Shown: positions 42,683 to 53,240 of the stretch, piece by piece
Layout: each line of letters starts with the position of its first letter
How positions within the stretch are numbered: position 1 is the first letter of the stretch
NCBI GenBank assembly: GCA_039566865.1
Contig: CM076958.1
Span: forward strand, 7,416,501 to 7,480,500
Source of the DNA: Aurelia coerulea
Taxonomy: Eukaryota; Cnidaria; Scyphozoa; Semaeostomeae; Ulmaridae
Direction of reading: 5' to 3'
Length of the DNA stretch: 64,000 nt
Program-made: the position numbers and the translations under genes
Notes under the pieces: model-generated
The model's input: the letters and a program-made list of their open reading frames with translations, nothing else
The model's database searches: none
What the model was told of the DNA's origin: nothing

Positions 42683-43704
42683 GGGTAGGGTGGGGTAATG
42701 TGGGTCTACGGGGTAAAGTGGGTCTACTGAGCTTTTCGCTAGAAATATCCTTTCTCGTTAAATGGAAGAAAGGCTGGCTATTTTTCTTTTAATGTCGGCA
42801 TAATAAACTGCCTTTTTACATAAAATATTTGTCTTAAATGTATCTCCACTCGTTTTACAAAATAACTTTACTGAACGGCCTATTGTGCAAGAATTTCAAA
42901 GCCCAAGAAAACTTTCTCCTGCCACTGTTGTTTTGCTTTTCTGGTCCATTTAATGACCATGAGGTGAGAGTTTGGTCTTTTACAAATGAAATAACGTTTA
43001 GTTCGAAGTCATTGACGCGATTGTTCTTTTTATTTTTATTTTTTTACCAGGTGGGGTAATGTGGGCCTACTGAGAATTCAGCCATAATTCAAATCCAGCG
43101 AAGCATTGAATTGCTAAAAATTTTCGTACTTATATTCATCTTGCCACGTTGTTTTCTGTCTAAAATGCGAAAACGGGTTTCCTATTACCGCAGTTGCTGT
43201 CTTGTAACCACTAAATTGGAGTAAACATACTGCAAACATCTTTATTTGACTGTTATTATCAAATTCGATCACTGACGTGCAAGTCGCAACGATGGTGGAT
43301 CACAGCATAAATGACCGTAGTTTTATTTTCGTCGCGGGAACGGGATTACTTGCGATAAAAAGCAAAGACTGTGATTTTCTTGAATAGAGAATAATTGGGA
43401 AATGTAAGTCCATTAATTTTTTCCATCATTTAGCCTGTCATATTCCGATTTTGTACAAGTTTTGGAATTAGACCCACTTTTCCCGCTCGTTGGAAAAAGT
43501 GGGCCTATTTTAGTTGCCAAAAGAGAAAATTTTTTAAAAATATTTAACTGCCTTTGTCAGAGCTGAGATTTTTTCCCAAGAAAGAAGAAGCACTGAATGT
43601 CAATTAAACGAAAGTTTTGAAATGTTTTGCATTTTAGTCTCGTTTTACCAGCTATCCATTTTGAGATTTTGCTCATTTTAGACCCACATTACCCCACCCT
43701 ACCC
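42683..43704. mobile_element. 1.02-kb TA-flanked element with G-rich ends
   Basis: Ends GGGTAGGGTGGGGTAATGTG and its reverse complement CACATTACCCCACCCTACCC. TA lies at 42681-42682 and 43705-43706. GTGGGTCTA and GTGGGCCTA motifs recur subterminally and internally (42720, 43060, 43500). No transposase is present. Confidence 0.88.
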
Positions 43705-43734
43705 TAGTAAATACTGAAGTGGCAAGGTGAATTC

Positions 43735-43800
43735 CGCGGAAAACGCGGAAACTATTGTTTTCACGAGAACAATAGCTTCCGCGGAATCAATTTTCCGCGT
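43735..43800. repeat. hairpin rich in TTCCGCGGAA
   Basis: GCGGAAACTATTGTT and AACAATAGCTTCCGC pair across 8 bases, surrounded by further TTCCGCGGAA palindromes up to 43840. Possibly an element end; not classified. Confidence 0.6.
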
Positions 43801-44075
43801 AATTCAATTTGGCCTTACACCCATAGTGAATTCCGCGGGAAAAACTTGCTATCCACTCGAGCGAAATAGAATAAACCGAGGAACAAACAGGACTGAACTG
43901 ATAACTTTCTGTGACCTTACGGCCGAAGGGCATTTCACTCCACAGAGAGTCTCGAACGCCTATTGCAAAAATCCTTTTGTTTTCAAGAAAAATCCATCAA
44001 ATATCTTAAAGTTCTGACAAAATCTCGTACAATCTTTCTACTAAATGCCCCCCCCACTTACAGCGAAACTGCAAG

Positions 44076-45508
44076 CAGTGGCGGACTGGCTCTGATTTTT
44101 GCACCGGCCATGGATGAGTGATGGGGGCCCTAAGTGGGTGTGGCCTACATCATGAGGGTGTGGTCATACACAAAATTCGTTGCAATTCCTCGATTTCTTA
44201 CCAATAGCAAAGCTAAACCCACTTTCTTTGAAAATGAGGCTTATACCTTATTATGGCATGATTAAAATCTTTACGTAGTCTCTACTTTATAAAAGAAACT
44301 CTGACCTTTTGAGAGTATTGTGGGCCAGATGATCTATAATGTTTTCGTTTCACAAACTGTTGAACAACCCTTTCTCGAACCTCACCCAGCAGAGTGGCCA
44401 GGGAATCGAAACAAGGGGGTCTAGGGGCGAAGCCCCTTGGAAAATTTTTGGGGCCACGCCCTTTACTTTCGCTTAGAATTCATTTCCCAATATCATGCTT
44501 GCCATTAGCGACAAGGAAGCCTTGATCGTTTTGTAACAGTTATCCTATGAATCAAAGAACGATGAAAATTTTTGAAGGAAGATCCCTTACTTTGCCTTAG
44601 AATACATCTCCCAATATCATGCTTGCCAGTGCTAAATTGGAAGATTTGACATTTCTATGAAACGTCTTACCCAACTTATACCCAGTTATTTTCTCCTCGG
44701 TTTTAAAGGAGTCTCGAGAACCATCTTTCGATAAAAGTGGGGGGGGGGCAATTGTCCCCCATACCCCCGTGGCAACGCCACTGACTGATGGAGTATCAAG
44801 ATGAGGGGTCTGGGGGCACAGTCTCCAGGAAAATCTCTAAGGACACTCCCTCCACTTTGGCTCAGAACGCTTCTTTCAATCCCATGTTTGGAGGTACTTA
44901 AATTAAATGTTTAGCAAGTGTAACATTAGTTTTATGAATTAGCATCCACAGGGAAATTTTGTGAATAAATATCTGTTCTTTGGCTGAAATTTTCAAAATT
45001 ATTTTAACAGTTTTCTATCAATCAACACTCTTATAAAAATTTTCGAGCAAAAGCTTTTACATTGCTGCAGCAATCCAATTGTTGCGTGTCCCCAAAGTGG
45101 AGTCCTTGACAAAGCTTTTCCCGGAAATTTTTGAAACTGACAGCCTTATTTTGGCTTGGAACGATTCACCCAGTCATTTTCTAGCATTTTTCAGAGAGTC
45201 TTACCCTACACTACAAAAACTCAACTATTTTCTTTGAAAGAATCTCTAGAACCCTCTTTTGACATAAGTGGACGGGGCCTTTACCATATCTTCACTCTCG
45301 ACTGTATTCATTTCTCTGAACATATTCACTGACCTGGAAGGATTCAAATGTGAAGTGAGATGTCCATTATTCAAGAATGCAGATCTACTAAAGAAGTTCC
45401 TAATTTCGCAAAAGGGCCCTTCTCCGGCAAAAAGGGGTCCTTTTTGCAAGATTTTGAGGGGGGCCCACCGGCCACGGGTCGGTGGGCCGGTGGGCCAGTC
45501 CGCCACTG
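44076..45508. mobile_element. hAT-like non-autonomous element
   Basis: Ends CAGTGGCGGACTGGC and GCCAGTCCGCCACTG. 8-bp TSD ACTGCAAG (44068-44075) against ACTGCATG (45509-45516), one mismatch. It contains a copy of the dispersed repeat at 44395-44775 and related, weaker units up to about 45250. No transposase domain was seen. Confidence 0.82.
44395..44775 (+). repeat. dispersed repeat, sister of 20690-22607
   Basis: GGGGGTCTAGGGGCGAAGCC, then GGAAAATTTTTGGGGCCACG, two roughly 130-bp subunits, and a CACGCC/CGCCACTG end. It is uninterrupted where the other copy holds the TRIM element. A partial third unit starts at about 44800 (GGGGTCTGGGGGCACAG). Confidence 0.8.
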
Positions 45509-45516
45509 ACTGCATG

Positions 45517-48500
45517 AAAGCAACATGGTTGTCCTCCAAAATTTAGAGGCGAGGGTAGATGAGAAGTTGGAAAAAATAGAAGAGTCGTTTATAAGAGTAG
45601 TAGCTACTGGAGGAATATATGGCGGGACTTCACTGCCGGTGTCAATCGTTGTACACTGAAGTATAAAATAGTCATTGAATAATTGTGCCTTTTCAGTAAA
45701 ATCAGTTACAAATAGCCCGTTCTCTAGAAGGGGTGGTATTATAGGGATCTTAGCCTTGTTTAGAACGGTGTTAATTAAGGACCAATAGGTTCTGTTCGAA
45801 TTTCCCGGATTTGCTAAGGTGTTCCCTGCTTTAAGAAAATAATTTCGCTTAGCATCTTCAATCAGCCTCGAACCTTCAGTTATCATTTTTTGTATTCCTT
45901 CAAGCTTATCGTCTGGCTGCCACTCCTAACGAAGCTTTTGTAAGCATGATTCTTTTTCCTCAGAAAATTTTTAACAGTTTGAGTTACCCAGGGAGCTTGG
46001 CGTGGTCTGATCGTTTTTACCTTGTTGGGTATGAAGTTGGAATAAATATTGAGAAGAACTTCATTGAGAAATTCGACCTGTTCATTGGGGCATGTAATTT
46101 TGTCGAGATGCTCCCAACGGAACATTTCAATACTTTTTATGATTGCGACAATGTCCGCCTTGTCATAATACCAAGCCTTTCGAGTGTGAGGAGGAAGTGC
46201 TATATTCGATACAGACAATTTTCCATAAACAATTTGATGATGACATTGCTCATGTAGCGATGGATGGACACCAGAATCGATAACAAGGTTGGGCTGATCA
46301 GTAAAAATTAAATCAATGCAAGATTTAGAATCACCCATGAAGTGAGTTGGTTCTGAAATTAATTGATGAAGGCCAAGTTCAGAAACGAATGGCTCATATA
46401 TTCTTCCCTCGTTGTTTTCGATATCATGTTCCCACCATTGAGTTGATCTGCAGTTGAAATCACCAGTAATAATAACGCAGAAGGGATTTTCATTGTGCAT
46501 TTGAGAAAGCAACAACTCAAAGTTTATCGTGAAATCGTCAAATTCACTCTGGTCCTGACTTGGACTTCTGTAAATTACAACAAAAAAGTATTTTTTCTGT
46601 TTAGTTAGATCTCACATACAACACATTCAGGGAGAGTCACAAGATCAGAACGATTTTGTGAAGGAAGGGATTCTTTGATATAGAGGCCAACACCACCCCT
46701 TTTGACGTTTCGTGGATGGTTACTCTTGAAAAAAGTATAGCCATCTTATGCCAATCTGTCTTCATCGATTGTGCTATCAAGATGGGTCTCAACGATACCA
46801 ATTAGGTCATGTTTATAAACTGAATTGAATGCCTCGATCAAGGACACTCGTAAGAAATCATGCGCAGTAATACTATTTAGATTCCAAGTACAAAAGTCAA
46901 GTGTTTCAGGACCAGGGTTCATTTCTATATCGCCACTGAGCAGAATTGTAATAAAAACCAACCATAATTGCAGAGTACACACCCTATGTAAAAATAGGCA
47001 TAAACGAAAAGAAATCGCTTCATAGCGAAATGCTTATACCGAACAGCATACGAGTCAAATCTTTCAATAGGGCACAGGGAAACCCGCAAATCTTCCAATT
47101 TCACCCTTATAAGCCAATGATATCGTCGTATTCCGATCACATGACTGAAAATAAGGCTTTCGAGATAACTTTTCGAGTACCTTCACGAAAATAAAAATGG
47201 ATATTCGAGTAATAAAGATACAGAGCTGGTTTTACCCCGAATCGATTCGAGAGGCCCCACTCCACATTTGTTTTTCTGCATTTGGTTAAAATCTCGTCAG
47301 GGATCGGCGTTACATTGAGTTTTATTCCTTCGAAAATTGGCCTATATTCAAGAATTCTTCAGGAACGCTACAAATAGGATATAGCTTTCAAAATTTCATA
47401 TGTTACGTGAATTATGTCCAGGAATAACATGAAAATATTTGTTTGTGTGATTTTCGAAAATCCTAGACGAATTAAAGCTATTTGCTGCGAAGAAAGCTAA
47501 TGGGCCTACCTTCACCCGCAGCAGAATCCCAGTAATCGGCATTAAATCACTCCTTTTCGCAACAATAACCAGCCGATACATTAACGAATAACTTAACCAC
47601 ACATCCAATTTCTTTCCAGCAATTTATCATCGATAATTTCGATAAAATGAGATAAGATTTTACAGCCTCAGCAGCAAACCGTCCAACTACCGTCGATTCA
47701 ATGTTTTCTTGTTGCAAACACTTTGGAAGTCTTGCAAGATTTGCATAAAACAAAAGATTTTGCAAGACTTAGGTCTCCCATATGACACTGCAAAATGACA
47801 CCTTTGAGCACACTCCTGGAGGCATTCTATCGTTGTAAGATAAAGAGAAATTAAAACATTTCTCAAAGATTGCAAATTTCTTTGTCACATCGGAAAAGTA
47901 CATAATTTGTGTAAAGAAATTTCCTATGCAATCTATTCTCAAAGGTGTACAATCTATTATCAAAGGTAACAATTTGCTGTGTCATATGGGAGACCTGAGC
48001 CTTGCACAACCTTTTGTTTTATGCAAGCTTTCCTGGTGTTTGCAACAAGAAAACTTTGAATCGACGGTAGTTGGACGGTTTGCTGCAGAGGCTGTAAAGT
48101 CTTGTCATATTTTATCGAAATTATCGATGATAAAATGGTGGAAAGAAATTGGATTTGTGGTGAAGTTATTCGTTAATGTATCCGCTGGTTATTATTGTGA
48201 AAAAGAGTGATTTAATGCCGATTACTGCGATTTTGCTGCGTGTGAAGGTAGGCCCATTAGCTTTCTCCGCAGCAAATAGCTTTAATTCGTCTAGGATTTT
48301 CGAAAATCACACAAACAAATATCTTCTTGTTATTTCTGGATATAATTCACGTAACATGTGAAATTTTAAAAGCTATATCTTAATTGTAGCGTTCCTGAAG
48401 ATTTCTTGAACATAGGCCAATTTTCGAAGGAATGAAATTCGATGTAACGCCGATCCCTGACGAAATTTCAACCAAATGCAGAAAAACAAATGTGGAGTGA

Positions 48501-49250
48501 GGCCTCTCGAATCGATTCGTGGTAAAACCAGCTCTGTATCTTTATTACTCGAATATCCTTTTTTTATTTTCGTGAAGGTACTGGAAAATTTATCTCAAAA
48601 GCCTTATTTTCAGTCATGTGATCGGAATACGACGATATCATTGGCTTATAAAAGTGAAATTGGAAGATTTGCGGGTTTCCCTGTGCCCTATTGAAAGATT
48701 TGACTCATATGCTATACCGAACTAGACCAATGACACCAAGAGGGATTCGCTTTAGGAGTTCCACAGTCGCATAAATTATTGTCTTCGCAAAGTGATGCAC
48801 ACGGGCGAACAGCGGCAAGAAACATAAATTTGAGACCATGGAGTGCTCTGCGAGAAACTGTATTGTTAATGTCAAGGGTAATGCAAAAACTGCGATTGCG
48901 ATGAAGGAACAACAAAACCAATATAACTTCAACATTTGGAAAATAAGTGAAAATGGCCTGAAATTTTTGCTCACTGGGGACACATTGTGCATGGATACAC
49001 AAAAGCACCCTATTGTTGCTCGCCATTGATTGATTTCAACCGGCATCATCACAAAGAAATCTTCTTGCTGGTCCTAAGGGGCAATAAGTCACAATGTAAC
49101 CACCATTGTAAATACACGAAAAAGAGAAAAACGGATAATCTAATAATACAGACTTACAGATACACAACAACATAAAATGAACAACAAGCACGGTGAGCTT
49201 AGTTATCGGCATGGGTTCTGCGATTGCAAAGGGACTGCTTATTGATAATT
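45517..49250 (-). pseudogene. second 2A LINE copy, decayed and split by a foldback element
   Basis: The minus strand starts at ATG 49052 with MMMPVEINQWRATIGCF, matching the start of the 9407 ORF, and runs to LKRIPLGVIGLVRYS at 48723. A 1.67-kb foldback element follows. Beyond it, at 47035, the hydrophobic segment resumes and leads to LLSGDIEMNPGP, a 2A motif (DxExNPGP kept), then LDFCTWNLNSITAHDFL and VETHLDST. A damaged stretch near 46560-46740 precedes the endonuclease blocks VIITGDFNCRSTQWW and CIDLIFTDQPNL. The frame shifts near 45886 and continues to LINDSS near 45590. The RT is missing. In family members the 2A would release the N-terminal segment; this copy is dead. Confidence 0.87.
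47045..48713. mobile_element. 1.67-kb foldback element with about 745-bp arms and a 9-bp TSD
   Basis: The left arm 47045-about 47785 is the inverted near-copy of about 47975-48713, with a spacer of about 190 bp. Ends AGCATACGAGTC and GACTCATATGCT. TSD ATACCGAAC at 47036-47044 and 48714-48722. Mirrored ORFs on both strands (for instance 47396-47765 and 47926-48361) are shared arm sequence, not genes. No transposase. The 9-bp TSD suggests MULE-like mobilisation (inference). Confidence 0.92.
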
Positions 49251-49359
49251 GAGGTTGAGAAATACACAAGGGATGGTTCTTACTTTCAATAGGTAATTGT
49301 TTTATAGTAAACTTATGGACCAGGAAATGAATTAAAATGAACTGATTAAATGACTCGAG

Positions 49360-49517
49360 TTAGGTTTTTGACTTAAGTGATTCCCGCATATCGTCGTGAG
49401 CACACTGATTTTTCAAATGAAAAACAAATTCATTAGTTTCAAAGACACAAATAGCCTCAACAAACTCTAAGGGGACAGTAGTTTTCCAATCGAGTGGGTC
49501 TGCACTGTCAATTACAA
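49360..49517 (-). CDS. possible terminal exon of an unknown gene
   Basis: The minus strand has a pyrimidine-rich stretch, then TTTTCTAACACAG (acceptor ending near 49518). It then has an open frame reading VVIDSADPLDWKTTVPLEFV, ending HDDMRESLKSKT and a stop at 49360. The composition is protein-like (no repeats, mixed residues) and the acceptor is good, but there is no recognised domain and no partner exon. It lies between two LINE copies, so it may instead be LINE-derived. Confidence 0.3.
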
Positions 49518-49971
49518 CCTGTGTTAGAAAACAAAAGCATATCCGTGGGAGAAAAATAAAATGCAGCATCTGAGGAAGTGGGGTTTCCCAACGAGGGTTC
49601 AAAAATAAATGTCATGCACGAAAAATCGTGAAATTGGGTACAGCATATCCTATAAAAATTTGTTTTTTGCTGAGACGCAAAAAAAAAGAAATAGCATTTC
49701 TGACACTTAATTTGGGACAGATTTGGGTAATTGTGCACACACAACAAAAATACCTTTATCGTGTAAATTTCGGCCCTAAACTTGAAATGGGATGGGTAAT
49801 TGTGCACAAAAATTACCTTAAATCAAGTAAATTTCTGCCCTAAACTTGAAATGGGATTATTTGATTATTCATCATGTTGTACAACCACAAAATTATTCTA
49901 AATGGACGACTCAATCAAAGCAAATTTACTGAAAACTCAACGTATCTAACTAATTACAACTCCTAATTCAG

Positions 49972-51067
49972 CTCGTAATTCACTCGTATTTGAGAAGGTC
50001 AATCAGGTCATATTCAGTTTCGAAGTAATAGAACTTTCCATCTTCCCACTTAAGACAAAGTCTGCAGTTTATATCTGCCATAGCAAAACATGAAGGCTTG
50101 TCCTTTAACCACTCATTTGCCTTTTCCAGAAGCTTTACTCTTCTACGTGTCAAATCTAGCCGAAACTTGTAATCTTCACATTTCTTTCTGGCCCTGTAGA
50201 CAGCCGTTTTGTGGCGCCATGTTGTGAAGCGTACTATTATTGAACGATGTTTCTTACCAGTTTCAGTATCTTCCCTTACTTTCCCAATCCTATGGCCCTG
50301 TCAATAACGGACTCAGGAATGTCAACTTTTAACTCTTCCTTGAAGATCTTTTTCACTTTCTGGAGGCATTTATTCGCAGACTCATCAGCTTCTTGCTCAA
50401 CTCCATTTATTCGCAAGCATAAACGGCGCTGGTATTGCTCCATATCGTCAGCTTTAAGTTCAAGCTCCTCAGTTCTCTCTTCATTTGACTCCAGTTGATC
50501 TGTATGCCTTTTTGTCAGCTCCTCGTTTCGCTCAATACATTTTATATAGCTTTCGAGGAGAACTACCTTCGCTTCCAGGGTTTCGATTTTGCTGTTTTGC
50601 TCAATAATTGTTTCTCGCAGACTTTCAATGCAAGTTTTCGTAGCCAAGTCTTCCTTTAAAGTGGATAGCTTTTTGTCAAGCTTTTCATCCAGAATCTTAC
50701 CAATCTCATTGAACGCTATTGTTGGGGAGATGAAGTGCTGACCCTATTGTTTTGATACATTGTGTTTTAGCTTTGTTGAGAGCGAATTGACGTTGGGGCT
50801 CACGTTGTCATGCGCATCGCTGCTTTTGTTTCTTTCCTTGTTTTCAACGGTCGAGCTAACTTGCATATTACATAAGTGAAGTAAATAGTTACTACGCATG
50901 CGATCTGGAGCCCTTTTTGGGGGATTCCTTGAGGCTCTCAACTTAGGCTGTTCGTATCCCCAACAAGCTAGGACCGACATACCTCGCTGCTCCTCATCCA
51001 CTTGGCCTTGGCCTTGGCCTAAATCGTCCTGCTTTGATGGAGCACCTTCGGCTTTTCTTGGATCCAT
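49972..51067 (-). pseudogene. LINE ORF1 (coiled coil plus RRM-like/C-terminal nucleic-acid-binding domain), split by a MITE
   Basis: The frame starts at 51067 (MDPRKAEGAPSKQDD, GQ repeats, MSVLA), is interrupted by the MITE at 50719-50966, and continues FNEIGKILDEKLDKK into a heptad-rich coiled coil (ESLRETIIEQNSKIETLEAK...). Then comes LCLRINGVEQEADES, like the L1 ORF1p/Transposase_22 RRM. One lost C near 50290 shifts the frame. The match then continues HRIGKVREDTETG, HRSIIVRFTTWRHKTAVYRA and RRVKLLEKANEW, to a stop near 49974. ORF1 proteins of this type are trimeric RNA chaperones that package LINE RNA. No ORF2 follows directly. Confidence 0.85.
50719..50966. mobile_element. 248-bp MITE with TTGTTGGGGA ends and a GCTA TSD
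   Basis: Ends TTGTTGGGGA and TCCCCAACAA. GCTA at 50715-50718 and 50967-50970. Removal of one GCTA plus the element joins MSVLA to FNEIGK in frame. Related ends lie at 60540 (TTGTTGGGGATACGAA with TCCCCCAAAAAGG nearby) and near 242. Confidence 0.85.
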
Positions 51068-51964
51068 TTCTTCAAAATAAACTTATTCCTCCTTCTTAGT
51101 GAATATTTACATAACGAACTTATCAAGAATTTATAACAGCCTAACAAAACATATTCATGAACGCTAGCAGATGCCCAATGCTGCAACTTAACGATCTACC
51201 ACAGCAGAACACGTCGTCCGCCATCACACTGAGAGCTTTAAGAATTTAGCACTTATCTTATCATGGCCACAAGATTTTTTTGTGGTCAAGATTAAGGATA
51301 ATTTCTTTTAACCTTTCTTTAGTAATAGGTTGGAATTCAAAAAGCATCTTGAGTTTCAAGTTGTTTTCTATACCGATTATGCTAGTACGTTTTTCAAACA
51401 TCTTGATGATTTGGTGCAGAGATGGATTGGGATCCTCTTTTGTGTTGATTTGATCTGTGTTCTGGCCAACATTGATGAAGTATTTTTTCATGATTTCAGC
51501 GATTTTTTTTGGGTCAGTGATTAGCGAATCATTCTCTGACAGACAGATGTCTGAATCACCATGATTTTTTTCCAAACAAGTATGGTTTTATCTTTTTCCA
51601 AAATGATTTTGAGTCTAAAGTACCATTTTGACAAATTTTTCTGAAGTAATCTTTGTCTTAAATTAGCACAATGATTTCTTTGCTTTTTGTACTTTTCAAA
51701 GTTGCTTTGTGTACTGTTTTTGTTGTATTTTTCTTGAGTTTTGTTCTAAGTTTAATTGCCTTCCGGTGCACAGTTAATAGGGGGTTGTTGTTTGCCCTGA
51801 CTAACTTCTTTTGCAGAGGAGCATGTGCATTAACAACAGAGCAGAAGATCTTTTCAAAGACCTTAAAGGAGTCCTCAGCACTATTTGAGTTATCACAAAG
51901 TTGGAAAGGTGCTTGTTGCAGATGATTGAGGAAGGAGTCTTCACTAAAATTTTTGAAATCTCTA

Positions 51965-52974
51965 CTGGGTGTCCCAAAAAAAGTTCCGACGTTTGACAGA
52001 GCACATAGAAAGATCTTTTTCATCTGGCAATTTCTTTTCATTCTAGATGCATGCCCGATATTTCAACTTACAGTTTGGCATATCGCAGGAAGAAATTAGT
52101 AATCGGAAATTGGAGTTATGAGCTCTAACATTTCACTTTCATGTTCAAGGCAAAATCAGAGAGATTATTACGCCTTCCTGCTTCGTGATGGTGGGGACTC
52201 CCTCGATGAGCAGCACAAAAATTGAGTTGAAAATTCGTTCAATACCTTGACATCCCGAGCGGGCAGACGTTTTATTCACAAGAGAAAACGTTACTTTGTA
52301 ATTGAATAGAATTTAGATTCAAATCATTTTTGATTGTGTGAATTAGCCTAAGGTGTGAAGAATTGAAACAAATAGATCTCGGGAAAACTGTTTCGTGCTG
52401 TTATTGTTGTCTTGTGCCAACTGGGACTTCCAAATGGGAATTTTACTGTTTCACGGTTTCACGGCACGGAATGGAATAAACTGTCTTTTCTTAACTAAAG
52501 AATGGTTTCAATTGCTTTTTCGACCTGCCATATTATGCAATAATGCATTTTTCTGTGTACGTCCAGTTCGAATTGAGTGGCAACGTATGAACTTAGTATT
52601 TTCCCCCGAGACCTATTAGATTCGATTTTTTACTTCAAATACAGTATGCTGAATGAGCGGAACTCTTCCACGTGTCGTCTAAGCAATGAAAGAAAGTGTA
52701 AACCTAGTTTTTGTGTCGCTCATCCGGAGATTCCCCCTCCATCATGATGATGCAGGAAGGCGAACAAATCTCTCTGGTTTTGCCTTCAACATAAAAGTGC
52801 GATGTTAGAACTAATAACTCCATCTTCAGATTACTGATTTTTTCCTACGATATGCCAAACTGTAAGTTGAAATGTCGAGCATGTACCTAGAATGACAATA
52901 AAATAAATTACTAGATAACAAACTTTTTCGTCTGCGTTCAACCAAACGCCGGAACTTTTTTTTGGGACACCCGG
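51965..52974. mobile_element. 1.01-kb mariner-like element with about 215-bp TIRs
   Basis: Ends CTGGGTGTCCCAAAAAAAG and CTTTTTTTTGGGACACCCGG. TA at 51963-51964 and 52975-52976. The arms pair for about 215 bp (including GATATGCCAAACTGTAAG and GCAGGAAGGCG). The centre is non-coding. The host LINE frame (KFIYY to DFKNFSED) confirms the insertion. Confidence 0.9.
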
Positions 52975-53240
52975 TATAATATATAAATTTAGCATGATGC
53001 TTTGGGAGATGTGATTTCCAGGCAGTTAAAATCATTTTGTGATAATCACTTATGCTAGTTTCAATTGCTTTACTGTGTTTGAATTGAGTTTTATGATTAG
53101 TAAGAATAGAATAGCATCAATTGATGACGGAGTTACGGAGTACAATTTGGTTTAAAGCAGATGGGTTCTTTTATGAGGTTTGAAAGGGCCAAAGTGCTAC
53201 AAATAGTTTTTAAATTTAAGTTATCTGGTGTGAGATTTAA

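Noticed and set aside
47396..48361. Two pairs of similar ORFs of 60-94 codons
   Set aside because: They are the two arms of a foldback element read in mirror image; no start context or domain supports them.
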